A stretch of 64,000 nucleotides of DNA from Streptomyces collinus Tu 365 (GTDB lineage Bacteria; Actinomycetota; Actinomycetes; Streptomycetales; Streptomycetaceae). Every line of letters starts with the position of its first letter. Position 1 is the stretch's first letter. The position numbers and the translations under genes are program-made. The stretch is from positions 1,054,001-1,118,000 of the forward strand of contig NC_021985.1 in the NCBI RefSeq assembly GCF_000444875.1. The letters are read 5' to 3'. The notes below the pieces were generated by a model. That model worked only from the letters and a program-made list of their open reading frames with translations, was not told the DNA's origin and ran no database searches. This document shows positions 45,920-54,874 of the stretch, in pieces.

Positions 45920-46980
45920 GCCGGCAGGACCACGTCCTCGATGAGGGCGTTGCGCTCGTCGAACGGGATGAAGGCGCTCTTGAGCGCGTTCACCGTGACC
46001 GTGCGCAGGTCCTCGATCCCCCAGCCCGCCTCCTCGACCAGCAGGGACATCTCCCGGGTCATCGTCGTGCCGGAGACCAGACGGTTGTCGGTGTTGAGGG
46101 TGACCCGGAAGCCCAGGTCCTTCAGCGCCGTGATGGGGTGCTCGGCGATCGAGGTGGCGCACCCCGTCTGCAGGTTGGACGTCGGGCACATCTCCAGGGC
46201 GATGCGGCGGTCGCGCACCCACCCGGCCAGCCGGCCGAGCTTGCCGGCCGCGAGGTCCGGGATGTCCTCGGTGATGCGCACGCCGTGGCCGATGCGCTGG
46301 GCCCCGCACACCTGGAGGGCCTGGTGGATGCTGGGCAGCCCGTGCGCCTCGCCGGCGTGGATGGTGAAGGGCACGTTCTCGCGGCGCAGGTGCTCGAAGG
46401 CGGCCAGGTGGTCGGCGGGCGGGAAGCCGTCCTCGGCTCCGGCGATGTCGAAGCCGACGACACCGGCGTCACGGTAGGCGACGGCCAGGTCGGCGGCCTC
46501 GCGGACCCGGTCGAACATCCGCATGCCGCAGAGCAGGGTGCCGACGCGGACGGGCGTCCCGGCGGCGGCCGCCTTGGCCATGCCGGCGGCGAGGCCCTCC
46601 TGGACGGTCTCCACGACCTCGCTCGGCGACAGCCCGCCCCGGGTGTTCAGCTCGGGGGCGTAACGCACCTCGGCGTAGACGACACCGTCCGCGGCCAGGT
46701 CGAGGACGTACTCCTCGGCGACCCGCAGCAGGCCCTCGCGGTTCTGCATCACGGCGAGGGTGTGCTCGAAGGTGGCTATGTAGCGGACCAGGTCGCCGGA
46801 GTTGGCGGCCTCGTAGTACCAGGCGGCCAGCTCGTCGGGGTCCGTGGTCGGCAGCGTGTGGCCGACCGCGGCGGCGAGCTCGACCACCGTGGCGGGGCGC
46901 AGGCCACCGTCGAGGTGGTCGTGCAGGACGGCCTTGGGCAGGCGGCGGATGAGGTCGGCGTCTACGCGCGTAGCGTTCAT
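45901..46980 (-). CDS. add: Adenosine deaminase
   Basis: 359 residues, TIM-barrel zinc enzyme of purine salvage: adenosine to inosine. Zinc ligands in LHDHLDG (two His), [10 protein letters not shown] (His with the catalytic Glu in GEAHG), and D in [12 protein letters not shown]; the catalytic His is in RIGHGVRI. The ending TLNTDN(R)xxS is standard. ATG with AAGGAAAG upstream. Tail-overlaps the DinB gene. Streptomyces usually carry more than one copy, so this may be a paralogue. Confidence 0.95.
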   Translation of the reverse strand: MNATRVDADLIRRLPKAVLHDHLDGGLRPATVVELAAAVGHTLPTTDPDELAAWYYEAANSGDLVRYIATFEHTLAVMQNREGLLRVAEEYVLDLAADGVVYAEVRYAPELNTRGGLSPSEVVETVQEGLAAGMAKAAAAGTPVRVGTLLCGMRMFDRVREAADLAVAYRDAGVVGFDIAGAEDGFPPADHLAAFEHLRRENVPFTIHAGEAHGLPSIHQALQVCGAQRIGHGVRITEDIPDLAAGKLGRLAGWVRDRRIALEMCPTSNLQTGCATSIAEHPITALKDLGFRVTLNTDNRLVSGTTMTREMSLLVEEAGWGIEDLRTVTVNALKSAFIPFDERNALIEDVVLPAYAAAL

Positions 46981-47130
46981 GGTGCGTCTTTCCTTGGGCG
47001 GGCGGTTCCGAGGGGCAGGGGGTGCGCGGGTCCCGGGGGCGGAGTGCGGCGCGGGAGCGGCGTGCGGTGGTGCGGGAGTGCTGCGGTGCCGGAGTGGTGT
47101 GGTGCTGGAGTGGTGCTGCGGTGCGGGGTG

Positions 47131-47523
47131 TCAGTCGGCGGGCTGGAGCAGGTCCCAGCGGTTGCCGTGGAGATCCTGGAAGACGGCGACGCTGCCGTAC
47201 GGCTCGTGGCGCGGCTCCTCCAGGAAGGTCACGCCGGCGGCGGTCATCCGGGCGTGGTCGCGGGCGAAGTCGTCGGTGTGCAGGAAGAAGCCGACCCGGC
47301 CGCCGGTCTGGTCGCCGACCCGGGCGCGCTGCTCGTCGTTCCTGGCCCGGGCGAGCAGGAGGCCGGTGCCGTTCCCCTCGGTACCGGGCTCCACGACGAC
47401 CCAGCGGGAGCCGTCAGGGCGGGGCGCGTCCTCGGCCAGCCGGAATCCGAGCGCGTCGGTGTAGAAGCGGATGGCCTCGTCGTAGTCGTCCACGACGAGG
47501 GTGACCAGGGCAACGCGTCGCAT
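47131..47523 (-). CDS. VOC/glyoxalase-family protein
   Basis: 130 residues, a single VOC fold: MRRVALVTLVVDDYDEAIRFYTDALGFRLAEDAP at the start and VTFLEEPRHEPYGSVAVFQDLHGNRWDLLQP at the end. Possible metal ligands are the H in FFLHTDDF and the E and H near the end. The function could be glyoxalase, antibiotic binding or dioxygenase; nothing decides. ATG with GGAAGG at 5 bp. Follows the adenosine deaminase on the same strand (the 47523-46980 gap contains only GC-rich, G/T-biased spacer). Confidence 0.87.
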   Translation of the reverse strand: MRRVALVTLVVDDYDEAIRFYTDALGFRLAEDAPRPDGSRWVVVEPGTEGNGTGLLLARARNDEQRARVGDQTGGRVGFFLHTDDFARDHARMTAAGVTFLEEPRHEPYGSVAVFQDLHGNRWDLLQPAD

Positions 47524-47620
47524 CGGGGCCTTCCGGTGGGGGTGGTTAGCCGGAGAGGTTATACGTAAAACCCCGAGGACGCCAGTCGCTGCGGCGATCA
47601 AGCGCGCACGGTGGGGAAGG

Positions 47621-48547
47621 TCAGGGCCGCTCGCCCTGGGCGACCTCGACCTGGTGGTGGAAGTCGGCCATCCCGGTCACCGAGGCGACGCAGGAGACGG
47701 CGGCGCAGGCGAGCAGGAGGGCGGCGGCCCGGCGGCCGGTGCGGCCCCGCGGCCGGGGAGCGGACAGCAGGGCCTGGACCCGGCGCGGGACCGGGCCCGT
47801 GGTCGCGGCGGCGGCGAAGCCGGGCCGCTCCGAGTGGACGGCCTGGGCGGCCAGGGCGGCCCGGGCGATGGCGCGGGCGGTCAACCGCCGGTCGCCGACC
47901 GATCGGGCCGCGGACTCGTCGGCGGCCCGCTCTGCAGCCAGCCGGACGGTGTCGCGAACCTGTCGCAGGGCGGGGTGGCAGTGCGCCGCGACCTCGGCGG
48001 CGGCCAGGAAGTAGTGGTGGCCGCCCGCGTTGTGCGCCCGCTCGTGCGCGAACAGGGCCTCGCGCTCGGCGCCGTCGAGGCTGCGCAGCATCGCGGTGGT
48101 GACGACGATGCGGTGCGGACGGCCGGGCAGCGCGTAGGCGTCCGGGCGGGACGACTCGACGACGCACAGGTCGCCGGCGCGCGGACCGCGCCCGGCCTCC
48201 GAGCGGGCGGCCCGGAAGGCGCGGGTCTGGCGCAGCACCGAACGGACCAGCGTCCAGCCGCACACGGCCAGCGCGCCCACGGAAGTGGCGGCGGCGGGAA
48301 GGACGACGAGGTCCGAGGCGGTGTGCAGCGGGTGGACGAGTTCGCCGAGGGCGGCGAACACCGGCAGCTTGAACAGGCCGGTCAGCACGAAGGCGCCGAG
48401 CGCGGCCAGCGAGCAGCCGGCGAGGACGACCGCGCACCCGGTGACCGCCCACAGTGCGGCCACGGGCGCGAGCCGGTCCATGGCCCGCCTGGCGAGCGCC
48501 GGGAGGGCGAACGGCAGCAGCAGCGGCAGCAGGAGCAGCGCGGTCAT
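47621..48547 (-). CDS. M56/BlaR1-like membrane metallopeptidase
   Basis: 308 residues. N-terminal membrane helices (~1-20, 28-55, 80-105), a cytoplasmic/loop metalloprotease with zinc motif HERAH in ALFAHERAHNAGGHHYF, and a last helix (~268-290). Related to BlaR1/MecR1 but lacking their C-terminal penicillin-binding sensor domain, so it is unlikely to detect beta-lactams directly. ATG overlaps the stop of the BlaI-type gene (ATGA), so the two are translationally coupled. Probably cleaves or inactivates the BlaI-like repressor in response to an unknown membrane signal. Confidence 0.9.
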   Translation of the reverse strand: MTALLLLPLLLPFALPALARRAMDRLAPVAALWAVTGCAVVLAGCSLAALGAFVLTGLFKLPVFAALGELVHPLHTASDLVVLPAAATSVGALAVCGWTLVRSVLRQTRAFRAARSEAGRGPRAGDLCVVESSRPDAYALPGRPHRIVVTTAMLRSLDGAEREALFAHERAHNAGGHHYFLAAAEVAAHCHPALRQVRDTVRLAAERAADESAARSVGDRRLTARAIARAALAAQAVHSERPGFAAAATTGPVPRRVQALLSAPRPRGRTGRRAAALLLACAAVSCVASVTGMADFHHQVEVAQGERP

Positions 48548-48918
48548 CGGTAGTCGTCGGATTCGAGCAGGTCGCGCAGGGTGCGCTCGTCGTCCGCGCT
48601 GAGCTGGGCGACGAAGCGGGCGAGGACCCTCTCACGGTCGGTGTCGCGGTTCAGCTCGCTGTGCATGCGGCGGGCGGTGAGGCCGTGGGCGTCCTGAAGC
48701 GGGATGTAGGCGTAGCCGCGGCCCTGACGGCGCCGCTCGACCATGCCCTTGTCGTGCAGCCGGGTGAGGATCGTGGTCACCGTCGTCCGGGCGAGGTCCG
48801 CGCCCAGGGTGAGCTGCACCTGGCCCGGCGTCTGGGGAGCTCCGGCGGCCCAGAGCGCGGCCATGACACTCGCTTCGAGCTCGCCGGCCGGCCGGCGTTC
48901 GTCCTTGGCGTCGGTCAT
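48544..48918 (-). CDS. BlaI/MecI/CopY-family repressor
   Basis: 124 residues, winged HTH: LEASVMAALWAAGAPQTPGQVQLTLGADLARTTVTTILTRLHDKGMVERRRQGRGYAYIPL, then a C-terminal dimerisation/cleavage helix. Dimeric repressor, presumably of this operon, relieved by the coupled M56 protease. ATG with AGGAA at 7 bp. No beta-lactamase gene lies next to it, so the regulon is elsewhere or is only the operon itself. Confidence 0.92.
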   Translation of the reverse strand: MTDAKDERRPAGELEASVMAALWAAGAPQTPGQVQLTLGADLARTTVTTILTRLHDKGMVERRRQGRGYAYIPLQDAHGLTARRMHSELNRDTDRERVLARFVAQLSADDERTLRDLLESDDYR

Positions 48919-48982
48919 GGGAACGTTCCTCACCCGTCCTCGTGCGCGGCCCGGAGGGCCTTCCGTGTGCTCACAGTCGGCC

Positions 48983-49000
48983 GTCTACGTGAGTGTAGTC
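48983..49000. promoter_or_regulatory. Candidate BlaI-type operator
   Basis: CTAC-N6-GTAG dyad (GTCTACGTGAGTGTAGTC), 65 bp before the BlaI-type start, similar in style to the TAC/GTA dyads bound by actinobacterial BlaI. Confidence 0.5.
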
Positions 49001-49065
49001 AACCGTGCGCCCGTCGTACCGGCGTGCGCCCTGCCCATTATGGGAGGAGCGCATCACCGGAACCC

Positions 49066-49117
49066 GGGCGGGCGGTGACCGGACCAAGGGCGGGCGGTGA
49101 CCGGGACAAGGGCGGGC
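49066..49117. repeat. 22-bp direct repeat, 2.4 copies
   Basis: GGGCGGGCGGTGACCGGACC recurs at 49088 with one or two changes and partly at 49110. Intergenic, downstream of the aldo/keto reductase gene. Confidence 0.75.
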
Positions 49118-49138
49118 TCCGGCGGTCGAGTGCGGCCG

Positions 49139-50044
49139 TCAGCCGCCCGTGGTGTGCAGCGCGTCGAGCCGGTCGAGTTCTTCCCTGCTGAGCCGCAGGG
49201 CGCCGGCGGCGACGTTCTCGGCGAGGTGGTCGGGGTTGCCGGTGCCGGGGATGGCGAGCACGTGCGGGCCCTGGTGCAGGGTCCAGGCGACGCGGATCTG
49301 GGTGGGGCTCACGCCGTGCGCGCGGGCGACGGCCAGCACCTCGTCGTCGTGGGCGGTGCCCGCCCGGCGCGGTCCGGCCTCGCCGGCGACGGCGTAGAAG
49401 GGCACGAACGCGATGCCCCGCTCCCCGCAGACGCGCAGCACCTCGTCGTCGACGGGGTCGGGACGATCGACGGCGTACCGGTTCTGCACGCACACCACCG
49501 GGGCTATCTCCAGCGCCTCGGCGAGGTGGCGGGGCTGCACGCCGGACACGCCGAGGTGCCGGATCAGTCCGGCCTCGCGCAGCTCGGCGAGGGCGCCGAA
49601 GTGCTCGGCGATGGAGTCCTGCTGCTGGCGTCGGAAGTTGACCACGTCGAGGTGGTCCCGGCCGAGCTGGCGCAGGTTCTCCTCGACGTGCCCGCGCAGC
49701 TGGTCGGGGCGGGCCGAGGAGCCCCACTCGCCGTGGTAGTCCCGGAAGGGGCCCACCTTGGTGGTGATGACCAGGTCGTCGGGGTACGGGGTGAGCGCTG
49801 TGTTGATCAGTTCGTTGGCGGAGCGCAGCGAGGAGAAGTAGAAGGCGGCGGTGTCGATGTGGTTCACGCCGAGTTCCACGGCCCTGCGCAGGACGGCGAT
49901 CGAGCGCTCACGGTCGCTGGGGGTGCCCAGGTGGAAGGCTGCGTCGCCGGTCAGCCGCATGGCACCGAAGCCGATGCGGTGGACGGGCAGGTCGCCGAGT
50001 ACGAAGGTGCCGGAGGCGGCCGCGTTGATCGTCTCAGTGGTCAT
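49139..50044 (-). CDS. Aldo/keto reductase
   Basis: 301 residues. GFGAMRLTG start, catalytic D/Y in HIDTAAFYFSSLRSANE, K in ITTKVGPF, and an atypical catalytic-site segment LDVVNFRRQQQDSI: the usual histidine of the tetrad (xxxH) is replaced here, as in some AKR subgroups. C-terminal cofactor site AIPGTGNPDHLAEN. NADPH-dependent carbonyl reduction is expected; the substrate is unknown. The start lacks a clear Shine-Dalgarno and has a CATATTCC patch just upstream, so it may be leaderless. Confidence 0.9.
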   Translation of the reverse strand: MTTETINAAASGTFVLGDLPVHRIGFGAMRLTGDAAFHLGTPSDRERSIAVLRRAVELGVNHIDTAAFYFSSLRSANELINTALTPYPDDLVITTKVGPFRDYHGEWGSSARPDQLRGHVEENLRQLGRDHLDVVNFRRQQQDSIAEHFGALAELREAGLIRHLGVSGVQPRHLAEALEIAPVVCVQNRYAVDRPDPVDDEVLRVCGERGIAFVPFYAVAGEAGPRRAGTAHDDEVLAVARAHGVSPTQIRVAWTLHQGPHVLAIPGTGNPDHLAENVAAGALRLSREELDRLDALHTTGG

Positions 50045-50129
50045 CGGCGGAGTCTGACATATTCCTTGCGCGGCAAGGCGGTTGCGCCCTGCGGCGCCCT
50101 CGGGACCGGCGTGGGGCGAGCCGGTGGGG

Positions 50130-51485
50130 TCACGACTCCGCCGGGCCGAGCTGCCCGAGGCGCCGGCGCAGGTATGCCCGCTCCGCCTCGCCGGCGGCCA
50201 GTTCGATCGCCGCCTCGTACTCTCGTGCCGCCTCGGCGGTCCGGCCGAGGCGGCGCAGCAGGTCGGCCCGGACGGCGTGCAGGACGTGGTAGCGGTCGAG
50301 GGCGCCGGGCGCGCGGCGGGTTCCGGGGGCGGCGGGCGTACCGCGGGTGTCGGGCGCGCGGCGGGTTCCGGGGGTGGCGGGCGCACCGCGGGTGGCGGGC
50401 GCGCGGCGGGTGGCGGAGGTGGCGGACGTGCCGCGGGTGCCGGGCCCGCCCGGGGTGAGGGAGTCGACCAGTTCCAGTGCCTCGGCCGGGCCCTCGACCT
50501 CGGCGACCGCGACCGCCCGGTTGAGCGCGACGACCGGCGTGGGCGCCACGGCCATGAGCTGGTCGTAGAGGCGCAGGATCTGGCCCCAGTCGGTGGCGTC
50601 GGCGGTCGCCGCGTCGCTGTGCACCGCGTTGACGGCGGCCTGGATCTGGTACGGCCCCGGGCGGTCCCGGCGCAGACAGCGGCGGACCAGGTCCTGGCCC
50701 TCTGCGATCAGCTCGCGGTCCCACCGGGCGCGGTCCTGCTCGGGCAGCGGCACGAGAGCGCCGTCCGTGTCCCGCCGGGCCGGGCGGCGCGCGTCGATCA
50801 GCAGCATCAGCGCGAGCAGGCCGGTGACCTCGGGTTCGTCCGGCATCAGCGCGGCAAGCAGCCGGCCGAGCCGCAACGCCTCCGCGCACAGGGCGGGATC
50901 GCCGGTGTAGCCCTCGTTGAAGACGAGGTGGACGACGGCGAGGACGCCGCCGAGCCGCTCCGGCAGGTCGGCGTCGCGCGGCACGCGGTACGGGATGCCC
51001 GCGTCGCGGATCTTCGCCTTGGCCCGCACCAGCCGCTGGGCCAGGGTCGCCTCCGGGACCAGGAAGGCGCGGGCGATCCGGGCGGTGCTCAGACCGCCGA
51101 CCAGGCGCAGGGTGAGCGCGACCCGGGCCGCCGGCGCGAGGGCGGGGTGGCAGCAGGTGAAGATCAGACGGAGCCGTTCGTCGCGCACGGGGCCCTCCTC
51201 GGGCGGTGCGTCGGTCGCGTACAGCAGGGCGGCCTCGGCGTGCCGGGCCTGCCGGGAGGACTCGCGGCGCAGCCGGTCGACCGCCCGGTTGCGGGCGGTG
51301 GTGATGATCCAGCCTGCCGGGCTCGGCGGCACGCCCGCCTCCGGCCAGGTGCGCACGGCGACGGCGAAGGCGTCCTGCACCGCCTCCTCGGCGAGGTCGA
51401 TGTCGCCGAGGAAGCGGACGAGGACGGACACGGCGCGCCCGTACTCGGCCCGGAAGACGGCCTCGACGCCGGGCGCCCCGGGCAT
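50130..51485 (-). CDS. ECF sigma factor with C-terminal SnoaL/TPR-like extension (DUF6596-type), repeat insertion
   Basis: 451 residues. Sigma region 2 (~6-75: [42 protein letters not shown]) and region 4 (~105-165) are followed by a long helical C-terminal domain (~170-451) with NEGYTG, typical of the ECF group paired with YCII proteins (ECF42-like). A 15-residue repeat region (~345-390: TRRAPxTRGxPAxPG) interrupts the C-terminal domain. The start overlaps the YCII stop (TGATG), so sigma and YCII protein are coupled. In this group no classical anti-sigma factor is needed; the C-terminal domain controls activity. Confidence 0.9.
   Translation of the reverse strand: MPGAPGVEAVFRAEYGRAVSVLVRFLGDIDLAEEAVQDAFAVAVRTWPEAGVPPSPAGWIITTARNRAVDRLRRESSRQARHAEAALLYATDAPPEEGPVRDERLRLIFTCCHPALAPAARVALTLRLVGGLSTARIARAFLVPEATLAQRLVRAKAKIRDAGIPYRVPRDADLPERLGGVLAVVHLVFNEGYTGDPALCAEALRLGRLLAALMPDEPEVTGLLALMLLIDARRPARRDTDGALVPLPEQDRARWDRELIAEGQDLVRRCLRRDRPGPYQIQAAVNAVHSDAATADATDWGQILRLYDQLMAVAPTPVVALNRAVAVAEVEGPAEALELVDSLTPGGPGTRGTSATSATRRAPATRGAPATPGTRRAPDTRGTPAAPGTRRAPGALDRYHVLHAVRADLLRRLGRTAEAAREYEAAIELAAGEAERAYLRRRLGQLGPAES
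50300..50445. repeat. 45-bp tandem repeat inside the ECF sigma gene
   Basis: GCGCGGCGGG occurs at 50311, 50356 and 50401, exactly 45 bp apart, with flanks conserved between copies. The period is a multiple of three, adding 15 residues per copy. Confidence 0.88.
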
Positions 51486-51835
51486 CAGGGCTGGTCCACG
51501 AACGGCCGCACCTCGATGGGCAGGGTCGTCGCGAGGGCCGCCTTGCGCCCCCACTCCAGGGCCTCGTCCAGGTCGGCGGCCCGGATCAGGCAGAGCCCGC
51601 CCAGGTACTCCTTGCCCTCGGCGTAGGGGCCGTCGGTGATCAGGACGTCACCGCCCTCGGGCCGGAGCATGGTGGCCGTGTCCGGGGCGTGGAGTCCCCC
51701 GGCGAAGACCCACGCCCCGGCCGCGCGCAGCTCGTCGTCGAAAGCCTCGACGTCCCGCATGATCCCGGCGAGCACGTCGGGGGCCGGCGGCTGTGCGTCG
51801 GCGGGCTGGACCACACTGAGCAGGTAGTGCTTCAT
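51485..51835 (-). CDS. YCII/DGPF-domain protein
   Basis: 116 residues, [85 protein letters not shown]: the DGPF/YCII fold always found with this ECF group, where it is thought to sense or sequester a small molecule linked to the sigma factor. ATG with GAGGAG at 6 bp. Stop and sigma start overlap (TGATG). Confidence 0.93.
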   Translation of the reverse strand: MKHYLLSVVQPADAQPPAPDVLAGIMRDVEAFDDELRAAGAWVFAGGLHAPDTATMLRPEGGDVLITDGPYAEGKEYLGGLCLIRAADLDEALEWGRKAALATTLPIEVRPFVDQP

Positions 51836-51998
51836 GACGTTCTCCTCGGCGTCCGGCCGGGTGCACCCCCGGCGCTGTCTGTCACCTCCTACACGAACGG
51901 CGGGGGCCCGGATCGACACCGGGCCGGGGCGACTCGCCAGGAATCTTCTCCGGCGGCAGCGGGAGGGGGTGGCGGGGATCTTCGGAAGAATCCCGTTC

Positions 51999-53099
51999 AT
52001 GACCGACACCGCGCACCCGCTCGTCCGCACCGCCCGCCGGCTCGCCGCCGATCTGCTTCTTCCCGAGGCCGAGCGGGTGGACCGGGAGGGCGTGCCCGTG
52101 AGCCACATCGAGGCGGTGAAGCGGTCGGGGCTGCTCGGGGTGGCCGCGCCGGTCGCATACGGCGGCTCGGGCGCGCAGCCGGCGGTACTGCGGGAGACCG
52201 CGGAGGTCCTGGCCGGGGCCTGCTGCTCGACCTGGTTCGTGCAGACGCAGCACCACACGCCCGTGCAGACCCTGGCGCGGAGCGAAGGGCCCGTGCGTGA
52301 ACGCCTGCTGGGGCCGTTGTCGCGGGGCGAGCTGCTGTCCGGGGTGGCCTACGCGCACCTGCGGGCGTATCCGCGCGTCCCGGTGCGGGTGCGGCGCGAG
52401 GGCGACGGCCTGCGGTTCGACGGGACCGTCCCCTGGTACACCGGCTGGGGGCTGAACGACGTGATGCTGCTCGCGGGGGTCGGCGAGGCGGGAGAGGCGG
52501 TGTTCGCCTTCGTCGAGGCACGCGACCAGCCGGGACTGCGGGCGTCGCCGCCCATGCGGCTCGCGGCGCTCACCGCCGCTTCGACGGTGTCGCTCGAACT
52601 GGACGGCCTGCGGGTGCCGGAGGAGGCGGTGGCCCTGCGGACGCCGTACGAGCGGTGGGCGCCCGGGGACCGGGCCCGCACGCTCAACGCCAACCCGGCG
52701 GTCTTCGGTGTCGCGCGAGCGGCGCTCTCCCTGCTGGACGAGGAGTTCGCCGGGTCGCTGGCCGCCCGCCTCGCCGACGTCCGGCGCCGGGCCTACGCCC
52801 TGGCCGACCACCCGGCGCCGCTGGAGCGGGTCGCGGAGCGGCTGGCGGTACGGGCGGAGGCGTACGAGGTGCTGGGCGCCGCCACCACGGCGGCGGTGAC
52901 GGCAGGTGGCGGGCGGGCGATGTCCCTGACCAGCCGCCCCCAGCGCCTGGCCCGAGAGGCCCTGTTCCTCCTGGTACAGGGCCAGACGACGGAAACCCGC
53001 CGGGCCCACCTGCAGGCCCTGACCGCCGAGCGGGGCCGCTCCGCGGACAGGGCGGGGACGACGGACCACCCCGGAACCACGGACCCGGCGGAGGCGTAG
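51999..53099 (+). CDS. Acyl-CoA dehydrogenase-family flavoprotein
   Basis: 366 residues, acyl-CoA dehydrogenase fold: N-terminal helices (LVRTARRLAADLLLPEAERVDREG), GVAAPVAYGGSGAQPAVLRETAEVLAGACCSTWFVQTQHH, a middle beta domain, and a C-terminal helical domain. The catalytic base glutamate of true dehydrogenases is not evident, so it may belong to the monooxygenase-type (DszC/HpaB-like) branch. Ends in a low-complexity tail. ATG with GGAAG upstream. A long repeat block follows. Confidence 0.82.
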   Translation: MTDTAHPLVRTARRLAADLLLPEAERVDREGVPVSHIEAVKRSGLLGVAAPVAYGGSGAQPAVLRETAEVLAGACCSTWFVQTQHHTPVQTLARSEGPVRERLLGPLSRGELLSGVAYAHLRAYPRVPVRVRREGDGLRFDGTVPWYTGWGLNDVMLLAGVGEAGEAVFAFVEARDQPGLRASPPMRLAALTAASTVSLELDGLRVPEEAVALRTPYERWAPGDRARTLNANPAVFGVARAALSLLDEEFAGSLAARLADVRRRAYALADHPAPLERVAERLAVRAEAYEVLGAATTAAVTAGGGRAMSLTSRPQRLAREALFLLVQGQTTETRRAHLQALTAERGRSADRAGTTDHPGTTDPAEA

Positions 53100-53859
53100 A
53101 ACCGCCGCGGGGGCAGCGAGGGCGCAAGCGCCGGCGGGGTTGCCGGTGACGGCCGGCCCGGAAGCAGCGAGGGGGGCGTCGAGAAGCGGGCCCCGCGGCG
53201 GCCAGGCCGACAGCGAGGGAGAGCTGCCGGAGACGGCTGGGGAGCGCCGACGCGGCAGCGCCGGGAAATGGGCGCCGGGGCGGCGAGGCGGCGAGGCCAG
53301 CAGGGCTGGCGACGACGGCCGCCCCAGGAGAACAGCCCGCAGCACCGGGAAACGGGCACCGAGGCGGCGAGGCCCGAGGCAGCAGACCGGGCCGACGACG
53401 GCCGCCCCAGGAGAACAGCCCGCAGCACCGGGAAACGGGCACCGAGGCGGCGAGGCCCGAGGCAGCAGAGCCGGCGACGACGGCCGCCCCAGGAGAACAG
53501 CCCGCAGCGCCGGGAAACGGGCGCCGAGGCGCCGAGGCGGCGAGGCCAGCAGGGCCGGCGACGACGGCCGCCCCAGGAGAACAGCCCGCAGCGCCGGGAA
53601 ACGGGCGCCGAGGCGCGAGGCCCGAGGCAGCAGAGCCGGCGACGACGGCCGACCCGGGAGAACAGCCCCGCAGCGCCGGGAAGCGGCATCCGGAGCGGCG
53701 AGGGCGGGAGCGTCGGCAGGGCTGCCGGAGACGGCCGGCAGGGGCCGTGTGAGGCCACCCCGGAGCAGCGCGGCCGGCAGCGTCGGCAAGGCTGCCCGGG
53801 ACGGCCCGCGAGCGCCTACCCGGCGGCGCCGTCGAGCGGCTGCCCGGTCCGTGCGGACG
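53100..53859. repeat. Gene-free block with an ~83-bp minisatellite
   Basis: Five tandem units beginning GACGACGGCCGCCCCAGGAG start at 53311, 53394, 53476, 53560 and 53641 (last partly divergent), spacing 83, 82, 84 and 81 bp. Each contains AACAGCCCGCAGC, CGGGAAACGGGC and CCGAGGCG. Flanking DNA (53100-53300, 53700-53860) holds looser copies of GGCAGCGxCGGC. No start with a ribosome site and no recognisable protein exists on either strand. Confidence 0.85.
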
Positions 53860-54459
53860 TCAAAGGCGACCGCACGGGCCCTGCCCAGTCGTGAAGGCGG
53901 ACCCCGGCAGGGGATCCGGCCGGGGTCGGCGCGGCCCTTGGAGGCGGCGGGCCAGGGCGTGGGTGCCGGTCGTCGCCGCTGTCGCGAAGACCAGGCCCAG
54001 CGCCAGGTCGCGGGGGCGGGTGGGGCGCAGGACGCCGGCGCGGCGCAGACGGGCGCGGGCCCACAGGGTGAAGGGGATGACCACCAGCGGGCTGGTCACC
54101 GAGCCAGGCGTGTAGCCGCGGAGCACGGCCGCCTGCGCCAGATGGACCACTCCGTGCAGGCCGAAGGCGTCGAGCGCGGTCCGGTAGACGGCGGAGCGGC
54201 CGCCGGTGCGGTGCCCGTCGGCCGCGGCCGCCGCGACCACGGCGGCCATCGCGGCGACGGCCGTCGTGAACTCACGGGCGTCCACCGACCCCACCTGCCG
54301 CCACACGGCCTCCGGCACCCGCGGGAACCTCTCGCGCAGCTCCGGGAGCCGCGCGCGCACCCAGCGGGGCACCGTGGCCAGTTCCTCGGTGTCGTGCACG
54401 GCCCAGGCGGCCAGCAACCCGAAGGTGACCGACGCGTCCACCGCTGCTTCTCGCTCCAT
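53860..54459 (-). CDS. HXXEE-domain membrane protein
   Basis: 199 residues with the HXXEE motif near the N-terminus (LLAAWAVHDTEELATVPRW) and roughly five hydrophobic helices (ALDAFGLHGVVHLAQAAVL, PLVVIPFTLWARAR, LALGLVFATAATTGTHALAR). The HXXEE family is of unknown function, probably a metal-dependent membrane enzyme. The C-terminal 25 residues are polar and lie against the repeat block. The Shine-Dalgarno is weak. Confidence 0.8.
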   Translation of the reverse strand: MEREAAVDASVTFGLLAAWAVHDTEELATVPRWVRARLPELRERFPRVPEAVWRQVGSVDAREFTTAVAAMAAVVAAAAADGHRTGGRSAVYRTALDAFGLHGVVHLAQAAVLRGYTPGSVTSPLVVIPFTLWARARLRRAGVLRPTRPRDLALGLVFATAATTGTHALARRLQGPRRPRPDPLPGSAFTTGQGPCGRL

Positions 54460-54502
54460 GAACCCGCAGTCTGGCAGCCGCAGGTGTGCGACGCGCGCCG
54501 GG

Positions 54503-54679
54503 TCAGGCGCGGCTGTCGTCCTCCGGACCCTCGACCACCACGAGGAACGCGTCGGACTGCAGATCCATCACCACGGTCGCCGCCTCCCCCTCGGCGCGGC
54601 GCGCTGCCGCGAACTCCTCCGCGGGCCACGAACCTCGCGGGGCCCCGGCGGGGAACCGTTCCAACACCTTCGCACTCAT
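54503..54679 (-). CDS. Small conserved-looking protein, 58 residues
   Basis: A gene too short for usual ORF cut-offs: MSAKVLERFPAGAPRGSWPA at the start, then EEFAAARRAEGEAATVVMDL, ending LVVVEGPEDDSRA. Translated base by base. Support: a perfect GGAGGTGA Shine-Dalgarno 9 bp before the ATG and strong G/C third positions throughout. Composition is mixed, acidic at the end, with no signal or membrane segment. It lies 43 bp upstream of the HXXEE gene on the same strand, so the two may be co-transcribed. Function unknown. Confidence 0.75.
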   Translation of the reverse strand: MSAKVLERFPAGAPRGSWPAEEFAAARRAEGEAATVVMDLQSDAFLVVVEGPEDDSRA

Positions 54680-54874
54680 GACGGCCGGTCACCTCCAACG
54701 CGGACGGTCGCACGGAATGTACGTCCTGTACCGGAGCGGCTGCCCCGGATCGCTGCGGACATGTCACCCGACCGGGTACGGACGGCGCCGGCCGCATCCG
54801 CCGGACGCCCGGTGAGGGAAGTGAGCGGAAGGGGGACCGGAAGGCAGGGACCGGCGACGCGGAGGACATCGGTG

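Noticed and set aside
53311..53700. CRISPR array.
   Set aside because: Repeats are contiguous ~83-bp units without unique spacers, and no cas genes are present.
51882..53789. Long minus-strand frames with repeated GLFSWGGRRR-like segments across the minisatellite.
   Set aside because: They are the repeat read antisense, run into the acyl-CoA dehydrogenase gene, and have no start signal or recognisable fold.
53140..54681. A 513-codon plus-strand frame through the repeats and over the HXXEE gene.
   Set aside because: Composition is Arg/Gly/Ala noise, the second repeat copy is frame-shifted, and the right half is antisense to a better gene.
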